From NCBI GenBank assembly GCA_008704415.1, contig VXIS01000377.1, positions 1 to 43,171 on the forward strand: a DNA stretch of 43,171 nucleotides, given 5' to 3'. Within the stretch, counting starts at the first letter, position 1; each line of letters opens with the position of its first letter. Shown in pieces: positions 1 to 8,944 of the stretch. Source of the stretch: Sphaerosporella brunnea. Its lineage: Eukaryota; Ascomycota; Pezizomycetes; Pezizales; Pyronemataceae. The translations under genes and the position numbers were made by a program. Under the pieces are notes generated by a model that saw only the letters and a list, made by a program, of their open reading frames with translations, searched no databases and was not told the DNA's origin.

Positions 1-264
1 TCCGGTGCCGGCTGGCCCAGGAGGCGGGTGATGATTTCTCGTTGACGGACCAGTTCTTGCTCGGCAGCGTCAGCTCGAGCGGTTTCTTCGGCCAAGGTAA
101 GGTCGTCGTCCGTGGGTGCAGGTGTCTAGTCAGGGGTGCTGAGGACTTCGGTGCAGATTCTGTGGATATAGTCGAGAGGGTCGTTGTTTTCAAGATCGGT
201 GAGAGCGCTGGCAGCCACAAGGCGTGCCCAGAGGTCGTCGGAGATAGCTTTGTATATCGGCATG
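1..264 (-). pseudogene. Element A gag, 5' part only, with nonsense codon
   Basis: This is the N-terminal part of a Ty3-type Gag, read on the minus strand from the ATG at 264-262 and cut by the window edge at 1. It is nearly identical to the first third of element B gag (window base 1 matches about base 18583). Gag is the structural protein that builds the cytoplasmic particle in which reverse transcription takes place. Where element B has a TAT codon, this copy has TAG at 128-126, so the frame stops after about 45 residues. The copy is therefore dead as Gag unless the stop is read through. Seen directly: the ATG, the match to element B and the stop. The rest of the element lies outside the window. 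Confidence 0.85.
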
Positions 265-317
265 GTGTGTCGAGGTCGGGAGCAGGAGCGGGAGCTACGT
301 AGGTTGGAGATAGTTCG

Positions 318-326
318 ACAGAACGT
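318..326 (-). other. Element A self-priming-type primer binding site
   Basis: Nine bases just inside the 5' LTR, two bases from its edge, read ACGTTCTGT on the minus strand. They are perfectly complementary to ACAGAACGT in the transcribed part of the same LTR. No tRNA 3'-end complement (TGG...) is found at this place. The layout matches the self-priming of Tf1/sushi-type elements and is the same as in element B. Confidence 0.65.
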
Positions 327-328
327 AC

Positions 329-609
329 TGTAACGGGACAGGCGCGAGGAGACATCCAAGGTACGTAGCTTTCGAGGCAAGGACCGGCGGCAGGAGGACA
401 AGGACAAGAGGCAGAAGAAGACGAGACAAGACAAGGTGGTTCCAGGTTACTAGGTTCACTAGTATACAAGACGTTCTGTAAAGAAGAAAAGAAGAAAAGA
501 AACAAAAACAAGTGAAACCTCGCTATTTATGCTTTCCCGTCACGTGACCGCGCGTCACGTGACACCCTAACCCTAGCGCCGAGCCACCCCTTAACCTTGA
601 GCCGTGACA
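329..609 (-). repeat. Element A 5' LTR (281 bp)
   Basis: Complete LTR with TGT...ACA ends. On the minus strand it starts TGTCACGGCTCAAGG and ends CCGTTACA. It has the same length as the element B LTRs and differs from the B 5' LTR at about 7 sites. On the minus strand the order is: a telomere-like TAGGGTTAGGG (576-565), two CACGTG palindromes (561-556 and 546-541), a TATA-like CATAAATAG, and a pyrimidine-rich stretch before the presumed RNA start. The LTR edge at 609 interrupts the gag frame of element C, so A inserted into C. The matching target duplication would lie outside the window. Confidence 0.9.
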
Positions 610-1488
610 CTTACGTTCCTCTGCTCGGGCACGGATCCGGTTGTCCACGTCCTTGCAAAGGTTAACGAAGGCTGCCAGGGTGTCATCGGAGGCTGCTCGG
701 TGCAGGAGCGCGTCCTTCATCTCTTCCGACAAGCCTTCATAAAGTTGGTCTTTCTGGCCGACTTTGTCCCAGTTAAGGTCTCCCATGAGGCGGCGGAAGT
801 CGGCCAGATAGGTGGAGAATGGCAGGTTTCGTTGACGGAGACGGCGAATTTCACGAGCAGCGGTTCGAGAGCGGTCGGGGTCGTTATAGGCCTGTCGGAG
901 GATGGTCAACAGATCGTTGAGGGAGGTCAGGGTGATATCTCTGGTGTCTTCATCCGCATAAGAGTGCAGCTGGTTCAGAGCTGCTCCTGACAGGCGGTTG
1001 AAGGCGTACCGAAGACGGGCTTGTTCGGTTGGGTAACGGGTTGGCTGGGCAGCAAGCTTGTTGCGGAGCTGTAGGATCCAGGTCCTCAGCTCTTCGGGCT
1101 TGGTACCGTCGAAGGTAGGTGCATCGGGGAAGCCACCTGACTGGGTGCCTCCTTCGGGGTGGTCACGGATCTGGGCAGCGGCGATTGCTAGGACCTGATT
1201 CACTTGGGCCGTGAGGTCCCTTGCCTGCTGCTGGGCAGCGGCCAGGCCGGTGCGGGCTGCATCGCGTTCGACAAGGGCTGTCCGGAGCTCAGCACGCGTC
1301 TCCTCCAGCTCCTCCTCCAGGTTGGGTGGGGCTTCGCAGGCCAGGAGTTGCTGTGCTATATGGGCGAAGTCGATCAAACGTTGATCGCGCTCTTCCTGGG
1401 GGAAGCCTTCTTCCGGTGGCGCCTGGGCGCCAGTTTCGATGGCTGCCCAGAGCTCCTGAGGGATTCGGAGGTCGTGGTAGGTGGCCAT
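610..1488 (-). pseudogene. Element C gag, truncated by insertion of element A
   Basis: Minus-strand Gag of a second Ty3 family; 293 residues remain from the ATG at 1488-1486 to the edge of the element A LTR. A coiled-coil-like stretch (about residues 58-105, rich in Glu, Arg and Ala) is followed by the capsid-like region, which begins with the motif DAPTFDGTKPEELRTW and contains DLLTILRQAYNDPDRSRTA. The equivalent region of element B reads DAPMFDGTRDKLRSF, so the two Gags are related but clearly diverged. The open frame runs 28 codons into the inserted LTR by chance. The zinc knuckle and pol are not in the window. The frame itself shows no internal stop, which suggests that insertion is what killed it here. 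Confidence 0.85.
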
Positions 1489-1556
1489 GGTGTTGCAAAA
1501 GTGGGAGGGGGAGGTGGCGATGTGACAGACAGAGCGAGTAGGTTAGGCTTTGGTGG

Positions 1557-1565
1557 ACTGAACCT
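1557..1565 (-). other. Element C self-priming-type primer binding site
   Basis: On the minus strand AGGTTCAGT lies two bases inside the element C LTR. It is perfectly complementary to ACTGAACCT in the transcribed part of that LTR (minus strand of 1748-1740). Length (9 bp) and spacing (2 nt) equal those of elements A and B although the sequence is different, so pairing rather than sequence is conserved. Confidence 0.65.
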
Positions 1566-1567
1566 AG

Positions 1568-1897
1568 TGTAACGGAGAGGGTCGAGAACAGACTGGAGGG
1601 GCCCAAGGTACTCGCGTACACAGGAGGCAAGAACGAGAGCTGGGACAAGATCCAAAGGCAGGACAAGAGGTAGGACAAGAGGCGCGATGCGCACGGTCAG
1701 GATTCAGATTGGAACGAAGGTACTCAGATTGACATACGAAGGTTCAGTAATGAGGAAAGGAAAACGAACAACAGAGCGGAAGCGAAGGCCCCTTATAGCA
1801 ATCACGTGAGCGCGGTGCGCCGCGCCACGTGGTAGCCGAACATAACCTCGGCTCGGAGCCATCCCACCGAGCCTCCCTACAGAGCCTCATCACGACA
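1568..1897 (-). repeat. Element C 5' LTR (about 330 bp)
   Basis: Inferred from the TGT...ACA ends and from its place directly upstream of element C gag. On the minus strand it begins TGTCGTGATGAGG and ends CTCCGTTACA, the same last bases as the other LTRs here. It holds two CACGTG sites (about 1803-1808 and 1826-1831) and a TATAAGG box near 1793-1799, but no telomere-like motif. The outer boundary at 1897 is less sure than the inner one, because no second copy is present for comparison. Confidence 0.65.
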
Positions 1898-2079
1898 CCA
1901 CAAATAACCCCCACTTCCGAACCTCACCACGTGACAACCATCCACGGGGGGGATCAATCTGAGAGCAGCAAATGAATCAGCATCCTTTGAAGTCTTAGAT
2001 CTGAGAGTTCCAGCCGATTCCATCGAGAGTAAAACCCGGTAGCTTAGTCGGAAGACTCCATCCAACTTGCGCCGTGACA
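1898..2079 (-). repeat. Probable partial LTR interrupting element D
   Basis: The segment ends at 2079 with CTTGCGCCGTGACA. This is the reverse complement of the first 14 bases of the element D LTR, that is, a typical LTR start in minus orientation. From base 2080 the element D pol frame runs on. This suggests that another element inserted into D at this point and that its LTR was later cut by element C. No gene is recognised in the segment. Confidence 0.4.
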
Positions 2080-4168
2080 GACCGAACAGGAAGCGTGTGA
2101 CAAGATGAAAGAAAGCTTCACTACACCCCCCATCCTCCAACGCTTTGATCACGACCGCGAAGTTGTAGTGGAAACAGACGCGTCCGACTACGTCTCCGCC
2201 GGCATCCTATCCCAATACGACGATAAGGGTATACTTCACCCTGTGGCATACTTCTCCAAGAAACACTCACATGCAGAATGCAATTACGAAATCTACGATA
2301 AACAACTAATGGCTATTGTTGGGGCCTTTGAGGAATGGCGACCCGAACTACAGTCTGTGGAAAATCCAATCCAAGTACTTACCGACCACAAAAACCTGGA
2401 ATACTTCACCACTACAAAGCTCTTAAACCGCCGTCAAGCCCGCTGATCCCAGTTCCTATCGCAATTCAACTTCAATATTGTCTACCGACCTGGAAAGTCA
2501 GGAGGGAAGCCTGACTCGTTGACACGCAGATCCGGAGATCTGCCTAATGATGGGGATGAACGCACAACCGAAAATTTTTCCGTCGTCATAAAACCCCATC
2601 AGATTGTCCACCTTCTTGCTGACGGACCAGCAATACCACCTCCACCTGATGAACCAGAAATACCACCCCCAGCTGACAAAGCAGTAACGCCTGCACGACT
2701 TTTCCGGGAAGCTTACAATGAAGACCCTTTCCCATCCAACGTCTTTCGTATGCTACGAGAGGGCGTCCGTCACAATCGACAGATCACGCTGGCAGAATGT
2801 GCTGATGTAGGAGACCGCCTCACCTACAGAAATAAGCTTTACGTGCCTGAATATGAACCCTTACGCCTACACCTGATGCAACAACACCACGACACCCGTG
2901 TAGCTGGGTATCCAGGAAGATCCAAGACCCTTGAATTGATCTGCCGCTCCTACTACTGGCCGAAGATGCGACAAGATGTGGAGCGATATGTGCGAAACTG
3001 CCATACTTGTCAACGATCACGGACTAGCCGACACGCACCCTACGGCATCCTACGCCCCCCTCCCCATCCCAGAGCACCCTTGGTGAGACATCTCGATGGA
3101 TTTTGTTAACCGACTCCCCTGATCGCATGGTTTCGACGCTATCTGGGTAGTAGTGGACCGCCTCATGAAAGAACGACACTTGATCCCTTGCAGAACCAAC
3201 ATCGACGCAGCAGGATTGGCCGACCTATTCATTGAGCAGATATTTAGGCTACACGGCTTACCCCTGACCATAGTATCAGATCGAGGACCCCAATTCGCGT
3301 CTGAGTTCTGGGAAAGACTGTGTGAGAGATTGGGCATCGAACGTCGACTTTCAACCGCATTCCACCCACAGACCGACGGTCAGACCGAACGAGTCAATGC
3401 CATTATTAAATAGTATCTACGAGCACATGTCAACTACCTCCAAGACGATTGGGCCGAATGGCTACCCGTGGCTGAATTTGCAACCAACAACCATGCATCG
3501 GAAGCTCATGGATCCACACCGTTCTTCGCAAGTAGAGGCTTCGACCCACGATGTCAGTTTGATTTATCCCCTGCAGCTGCCAACGACGTCAACGATAGGA
3601 GAGCATTAACCACCGCACGCACGCTATCGGAGATCCCCTCCCACCTACGCACCGAGCTCCTACGAGCCCAAATGAGGTACCAGGACAATGCAGACGAGCA
3701 CCGTATACCAGCTCCAAACTACCAAGTTGGGGACCGAGTTTGGCTCGACGCTCGCGACTGGAAAACTCGACGGCTGGCCAGTAAGTTGGACAACAAACGC
3801 CATGGACCCTTCAAAATCGCGGAAAAGATATCCGCCTACGCTTATCGCCTTCAGCTCCACCCGAATATGCATGTCCACTCTGTCTTCCATGTTTCGTTGT
3901 TGGAACCTGCAGCCGATGACCCTATCCGGGACAGGATCAAGACCCGCCTCGACTGGTGCAAATCGATGGCGAAGAAGAATGGTATGTGGACCAGATCCTT
4001 GACTCACGACTACATGGACGATGGAAGAAGCTCCAATACCTAATTAAGTGGACAGGCTACGACCAACCCAAGTGGGAGCCGGCCGAACTAGTCAACGCCC
4101 TGGAAGCCATTGATCGTTTCCATAACAAGTATCCCCACAAACCAGGACCATTACCAGAAGATGATTGA
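2080..4168 (+). pseudogene. Element D pol: RNase H, integrase and chromodomain, decayed
   Basis: Plus-strand remnant of a Ty3 Pol whose protease and most of the reverse transcriptase are missing. RNase H (about 2150-2560) shows [14 protein letters not shown] and TDHKNLEYF. Integrase follows: a zinc-binding part with CHTC near 2999-3010, then a DDE core with VSDRGPQF near 3280 and [13 protein letters not shown] near 3360-3400, and a GPF-type module near 3808. A chromodomain ends the protein (about 3968-4150; EEEWYVDQIL, YLIKWTGYD). The histidine of the usual GHPG motif is tyrosine here. Stops lie at 2444-2446 (a Trp position in element B), 3084-3086, 3120-3122 and 3411-3413; frameshifts lie near 3060-3083 and 3930-3955. 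In intact relatives the chromodomain steers integration to marked chromatin. This copy cannot make a working protein. Confidence 0.9.
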
Positions 4169-4189
4169 GCTTCGTTGGAACTCAGTCCT

Positions 4190-4203
4190 AAGGAGGAGGA
4201 TAC
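4190..4203 (+). other. Element D polypurine tract
   Basis: The purine-rich stretch AAGGAGGAGGATAC directly abuts the LTR start at 4204. It is the expected primer for plus-strand DNA synthesis. Element B has the closely similar AAGAGGGGGATAC in the same place. Confidence 0.8.
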
Positions 4204-4705
4204 TGTCACGGCGCAAGGTTAAGTGAAGGCTCGGCGTTAGGGTTAGGGTGTCACATGACGCGGCGCACCGCGGTCACGTGATGGCGAGGTATATATAGAG
4301 CGGCTTCGGTTGTTTTGTTCTTTCTTTCTTTCCTTCTTTCTTCACTGAACCTTTGTACTACAATCTAAGCACATCTGTTCACCTACTCGAACCTTGTCTT
4401 GAATCCCGTGCTCGGCACCTCTTAGTCTTCGTCCCGAACTCCGTCCGACGCACGTGCTCAGCACGCTCGGATCCCGACTCCAATCTCCAACTCTCATATC
4501 CGAACCTCGTTTCCGACTCGACTCCAATTCAGACTTCCGTAGTCGAACCTCGCTTCCGACTCGACTCCGATCCCATCTTCCGTACTCGAACCTCGCCTCC
4601 GACTCGACTCCGATCTCCGTACGCAACCCCCATCTCCAATCCATAATCTCCGACCGCACAAGTACCTTGGGCCCCTTTGACTACCTTCCGACCTATACCG
4701 TTACA
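4204..4705 (+). repeat. Element D 3' LTR (502 bp)
   Basis: Begins TGTCACGGCGCAAGG after the polypurine tract and ends ACCGTTACA. It has the same promoter plan as the A/B LTRs: TTAGGGTTAGGG (4237-4248), TCACATGA, CACGTG (4275-4280), then TATATATA (4290-4297). The stretch ACTGAACCT about 50 bases downstream of the TATA box equals the presumed self-primer of element C. Positions 4440-4640 hold degenerate repeats around TCCGACTCGACTCC, which explain the extra length over the other LTRs. Confidence 0.85.
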
Positions 4706-4749
4706 TGTTCAATGCGTGAAAAAAAAGGTACAAAACGACCTCCCTCCTC

Positions 4750-5562
4750 CTACTTCTTCCCCTTCCCCTTGCCCTTATCCTTTTTTGAAGCCGCCCCCGC
4801 CTCCACATCCGGCACGGTCACGTTGCTGGAGAGTGAAACTTTCGTGTCGTCCAACCAGGACGCGCGGATGAAGATGGCAATGTTGACAAAGATGAGAATC
4901 CACACAACCCCCAGGACCCCCAAACATCTACTTCCGCCGCTTCACCCTGCACGAGGGGCATCAGAGGAAAGGTAGAGGCGAGGCTTTAAGAATGAACCGC
5001 TTGTCAGTTTCTGCAGAGAAATTCGCGATAGGATAGGAGACTCTTACAGCCAGGCGTTGACGTACTGCATTCTGCCGAGCCTGATATGATACGTGATCAG
5101 GCGGTCAACCTGCTCGTCGGAGAACTTGTCGAGCATCGGCACATGGTAGTTGAATGCGATGATGGCGAGGATGACCAGAAAAACACCCGAAACGACCCCC
5201 AGGGCCCCACCCATCACCGCCTCGATGGCCGGCTCGGCCATTTTGGTCGCATTGGCCACCTCAGTGAAGGGGTTCACAGCGTTCAGGATTTTTGTGAGAA
5301 ACGAAGTCGAGACCGCGGACGGCGCGGAGGTAGGGGCGGCAGAGGCGGCAGAGGCGGTTGGCTCGTCGGTAGGGCCGTTGATGATGCCGGTAACCTGGTA
5401 GACAGCAGAAGCGCAGTTCATGATGCCGGTAAGCTGGTAGGTGGGAGCGGGAACAGGGCAGGTAAGGAGGACGTTGGGATCGCAGGTTGGGGCGGCAACA
5501 GTGACGAGGGCAACAGCAAGGCTGATGAGCAGGGAGGTAGCGGAAATCATTCTGAATGTCAT
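4750..5562 (-). CDS. Small signal-peptide protein with two membrane segments (two exons)
   Basis: Minus-strand gene: exon 1 5562-5048, intron 5047-4928 (starts GTAAGA, ends TAG; ACTGAC possible branch site), exon 2 4927-4750; 230 residues in total. The family is not recognised. Visible parts: a signal peptide (about residues 1-24, MTFRMISATSLLISLAVALV); an extracellular part with Cys residues and a repeat around INGxxDEPTASAASAA; a Ser/Ala/Pro stalk; a membrane segment about residues 118-138 (GVVSGVFLVILAIIAFNY); an amphipathic stretch with DEQVDRL; a second membrane segment in exon 2 (GVVWILIFVNIAIFI); and a lysine-rich tail ending KGKGKGKK. Without splicing the protein would end WL-stop and lose the second segment. 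The acceptor is inferred; two AAG alternatives 6 and 12 bases upstream keep the frame. Rearranged copies lie in the palindrome (38207 and 40858). Confidence 0.7.
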
Positions 5563-6397
5563 GTTGGTTGGTGTGTCGGGATCAAGGAGGGAAGAGAAAT
5601 TATTGCGAGGTAGACGGTTGGTGTTGAAAGTGTACGTGTAGGAGTTGAGGCTTAGCCGAAGTGGAAGGATCGTGGGGGGAAAAGTGATTGTATTACTATT
5701 TACAGGCTGATCTAGCTGCGTCTTATATGCATCTTATAGCTTCACTGGATATCTCTCGGTGATATCCAAGCCCTAATCACAACCATCTCACTCGTCATAT
5801 CCTCCTCACTCGTCCTGCCTAGAAAGCCCGGGACCCCTAGGGGCTATCCATCGCGCTATCCGTCCAAGACCTTTAGCCGCGTTGGCGCACGGCTAATAGG
5901 TAGCCTATCAGCCACGGTCACGGTTTTTCTTCCTTTCGATTACTTTGTGTGATTGAATTAGGACGGCCGTGGGGACGGCGCGCCCCGGTGATGCCAGGTT
6001 TTATATATAAACTACAAAATTTCGATGTCCAAGTCTGAGTCATTCGCTGTAGCTTGGTTTAAAGCATAATATGTTTCCCAGCTAACTGCCTCGCCGTGGA
6101 GCTTTCACCAGTTCTTGGGCTTCCCAAAGTGGACGCAGGAATATACGCGTCGATGTTGCTTAGGATCCCACTGTGACTCCACCATGGCAGACCCGTTTTC
6201 AAAGGTATGGATATTGTTGTACCTTGGCAAATGCGCTCACATGGTGACTGAATTTATCACCAGTCTCCGGGAGTTCGCAATCACCATTCAACTGTTCCGA
6301 GAAAGCCTAGTTTCCAACAGTTGGAAGCTTCACTTGGTGTCGCTAAGTAACGGGGCATAGAAATGTTTACATAGAAAGTGGAGAGCGGTGCCACTGA
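5563..6397. other. Intergenic, with remnant of a 7792-type gene tail
   Basis: No convincing gene is seen. Positions 5690-5840 resemble 7676-7822: a shared ACTCGTC...CCTAGAAAGCC block and similar AT-rich flanks. In the minus frame this keeps GFLGRTSE against GFLGMDKDE at the end of the protein at 7792. This points to an old duplicate of that gene's 3' end, now directly upstream of the membrane-protein gene. Confidence 0.35.
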
Positions 6398-6415
6398 CCC
6401 TAACCCTAACCCTAA
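6398..6415 (-). repeat. Interstitial telomeric tract (three CCCTAA units)
   Basis: Three perfect CCCTAA units followed by ACC. They are not inside an LTR. Similar short tracts occur at 10427, 13096, 24943 and 38764. Confidence 0.85.
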
Positions 6416-7791
6416 ACCTTCCCGGGACGATCCCCACTACAACACACACGCATACTAGCTACGCCAGGACTTTGGCCGCGCAGCGCCCTGCTATTCGCTG
6501 AAAAAATTATCACGAACGAAAATTTGGCTTCATTCCCCACCTTTTGAAATGCCACCCCGACGCAGGGCCCCCTGCCCCTACCGCGACGCTTGTCCGGACT
6601 GCGGACGTCATGCCTGGCACGAGCCGGCCTCGGATGGCGTATGGCTGTGCATGCGTTGCGGGGGATGGAAAAGGTGGAAAGGAAGAGGTGGAAAGGGAAG
6701 AGGGAGAAGAAAGTAGGGCCTGCTGGCGGCGTCCCAACCTGGGCTGATATAGCTCGGGGCGGGGGTGCGAGCGTCAACGTCTTCATTGGCGGGGGCGCTG
6801 GCTACACCAAGCCGAATGCACGCCGGCCCGCAGGAAGGCGGAAGAAGAAGCAGCAAGGGCAACAGCGAGCCGCTTCTTCTTCGATAGCTGGATGAGAGGG
6901 AAGGATGACTTTCTTCTGGTCTTGCTTTTTTTTTGTTTCTGTTTTTTGTTTTGGCTTGTTTTAGGCCCCAGGCGGAAGAGCGGAGGAAGTGGGATGTCTC
7001 ATCAGCCGGTATTTTTAAGCCGGGAGACGAGGATTTAGGTTTGTATATATGCCATGACCGCAAAGCGGTCGTATGCAATATGAAGAAACAAACAAACAAA
7101 TAGATAGTGGAAAACTTCCCGGACCTCTATCCAGCCCGATAGCAAAATCAGACAACACGACAAAATCCCTTTTCTGTTCCAACCCTCGCCGTTACAACGG
7201 TCTTACAAATGTTCTCGGTTTTGCTGCAGATGGTTGCGATTGTTTTTTAGTCTTTGGTTCTTGCTGGCTTGTGAAAGCTCAGCAAGAGGGAAGAGTGTTG
7301 GTTGTTTCTATTTCTAGTTGTGAGCGGTCTTGCTCAGGCTTTTGCCGGTGGTCTTGCTCAAGCCTCGCCCCCGGTCTTGCTCACGCTTCGCCACCGGTCT
7401 GGCTCCGGCTCCAGTCGGAGGACCAGGCCCGACCGCCGGCCTCCGCCCTCTTAAGTACCTGTGTTTCTGCCGCCTTGCTTGCTCTTCAGTTAGTTCTGTC
7501 CTCTGGTAAAAATCAACATCTTTTGTTTCCAACAGAGATAAAATGCGTGGCCCCAAATTCAATCAAATTATTATAGTCTCCAGTGTTTGCTTATATGGAC
7601 ACAAAATGTTGAAAGTAGCCTACGTGAGGAGGTCAAGCGTGAGCGATGATGGTGAGGGGTAGATGTGAATTGTTTAAGATTGATTACACTCTAAGAGGCT
7701 AATCTAGGCGTATATATACCTACCCTTTCCAAGCCTCACGAGATATCACTCGGTATTCCATCACAGCATGTCACTCCCCAATCACTCCCTC
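6416..7791. other. Intergenic region with small direct repeats
   Basis: No gene is supported. Four short direct repeats starting with GGTCT (7326, 7350, 7373 and 7396; spacing 23-24 bases, core GGTCTTGCTCA) give an open frame on the minus strand that I take as a by-product of the repeat. Positions 7676-7790 are the 3' flank of the gene that ends at 7792. Confidence 0.4.
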
Positions 7792-8247
7792 TCACTCGTC
7801 CTTATCCATGCCTAGAAAGCCAGTTTCCAACACAAAAAGAGCAAGCTTGTTCTCCAACGCAGTCGCCAACATGTCTTCACACTCGCTCTGCATGGCCACA
7901 ATCATTTTCTCAGAGTTCTTCATGACGATTGCAGTAGCGTCAGTGTTGGTCAGCATTTCTTCTAGACGCGCACAGACCGTGACGTTGGCCTGCTTGTTGA
8001 ATCCGGTGACAATGCCCTTCAGGCGCCCCATCATCTGATCAATCCGCTTCTCCATGGCCCGTTCAATCTTCTCTTTAAGTGCGGGGTAATCCCGGAGGGT
8101 CCCGGCACCACCAACTCCAGGGGCGTCATTGTCATCTTCCGAAACTCGAAAGCCACGACGGGCGAATCCGGCACCAAGGCCATCACGGGGGACATCGGCC
8201 CCAATGTCAGCTCGCGGGAATTCCGCGAACTCCCAGGTTACCATCAT
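7792..8247 (-). CDS. Unknown helical protein, 151 residues
   Basis: Minus-strand open frame. The first ATG is at 8247-8245; the frame is open to about 8352 after a TAG, which could also be a splice acceptor, so an upstream exon is possible. I do not recognise the family. The N-terminal third is rich in Gly, Ala and Asp (FAEFPRADIGADVP). The rest is predicted by eye to be mainly helix with heptad-like hydrophobics (DYPALKEKIERAMEKRIDQMM, ARLEEMLTNTDATAIVMKNSEK) and ends GFLGMDKDE. A partial duplicate of the tail may lie near 5820. Directly upstream are DEAD-box helicase fragments, so this may be part of a larger rearranged gene. Whether it is expressed is unknown. Confidence 0.4.
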   Translation of the reverse strand: MMVTWEFAEFPRADIGADVPRDGLGAGFARRGFRVSEDDNDAPGVGGAGTLRDYPALKEKIERAMEKRIDQMMGRLKGIVTGFNKQANVTVCARLEEMLTNTDATAIVMKNSEKMIVAMQSECEDMLATALENKLALFVLETGFLGMDKDE

Positions 8248-8352
8248 CCCATCCGGATGCACAACCCCTTCCTCATCTCCGAGTCCCTCCAACGTCTGCC
8301 GTTTCCTCCTCTCGCTGCATCTGCTCCTCACAGTGTAGCGGCCACCCGTCAC

Positions 8353-8520
8353 CTATTCCCCCACGTGGCGTCCGGGAGTGCCGACGGCGATGTGACCTTC
8401 GAAAGGCATGCGCCTCTTTTTGCCGATGTGGCCTGCAATGGCCAACTCTGTGCAAACCTGGCCATCGAACCTGCAGAGGGTACCCATGTACCCTCTGATT
8501 TGACGAGGCAGCTCACGGAT
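8353..8520 (-). pseudogene. DEAD-box helicase fragment 1 (motifs Ia and Ib)
   Basis: On the minus strand the frame reads ELPRQIRGYMGTLCRF (motif Ia-like, about 8514-8467), then EGHIAVGTPG (motif Ib-like, GTPG at 8382-8371), and stops at 8353. Order and spacing fit the region between motifs Ia and Ib of Dbp5/DDX19-type RNA helicases (family knowledge), which unwind RNA at the nuclear pore. Motif I, motif II and the C-terminal domain are absent here. It shares about 75 bases with fragment 2. Confidence 0.55.
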
Positions 8521-8700
8521 GGCAGCGATACGCCGTGCTGGCAAGCCTCGCCAAAATGTGCATGTGGTGGTCGGCCTCATTGCGCGGGAGCTTCTCAAAA
8601 CCTTGCACGTTGTTGACAGGCTTCTCTTCAATTGGGGTACCAAAGCGTTCCTGGGCTGTTACAGGATCGTCGAGTACCTCATCGGCCTTGAGCTGCTGTG
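8521..8700 (-). pseudogene. Possible N-terminal helicase-gene remnant
   Basis: A minus-strand frame here reads LAQQLKADEVLDDPVTAQE, then IEEKPVNNVQGFEKLP. It looks like protein-coding sequence with acidic spacers followed by a phenylalanine-containing FEKL motif, such as precedes the helicase core in Dbp5-like proteins. It is in a different frame from its neighbours on both sides. The assignment rests only on position and general likeness. Confidence 0.25.
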
Positions 8701-8908
8701 CTAGGCCGTGATTGTCGCAAGGGTCCTCTGCATCTCCAGCAGATTGTCGGCTTCGTCCTCGATCAGAAGCTCAAGGTCCTCTGTTCGGGCCGTCTTGCCG
8801 TTAAGGCAATCGACCACAGTTCCGGTTGTGCCGACGACGATGTGGCCTTCGAGAGGCATGCGCCTCTCTTTGTCAATGTGGCCTGGAATGGTCAGCTCTG
8901 TGCAAAGG
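8701..8908 (-). pseudogene. DEAD-box helicase fragment 2 (motifs Ib and II)
   Basis: The minus-strand frame reads EGHIVVGTTGTVVDCL (motif Ib-like) and then LLIEDEADNLLEMQ, with the DEAD motif at 8757-8746, and stops at TAG 8703-8701. Fragment 1 repeats its first half. Reading along the minus strand, the motif order is Ib-II, then N-terminal-like sequence, then Ia-Ib, so a duplication has been broken and joined rather than simply truncated. Too incomplete to act as an ATPase. Confidence 0.6.
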
Positions 8909-8944
8909 CAGAAAGAAGACCGAACAACGCAATTTCAATTGAGT

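Noticed and set aside
2444..4168. RIP (repeat-induced C-to-T mutation) as the cause of decay in element D
   Set aside because: Some changes fit CpA to TpA (His to Tyr in GHPG, CAG to TAG), but others do not, and there is no general loss of GC. A genome-wide dinucleotide index would be needed.
6544..7099. Overlapping open frames of 75-163 codons on both strands
   Set aside because: They overlap each other in several frames in a GC-skewed, A/G-rich stretch and none shows a domain, start context or splice pattern.
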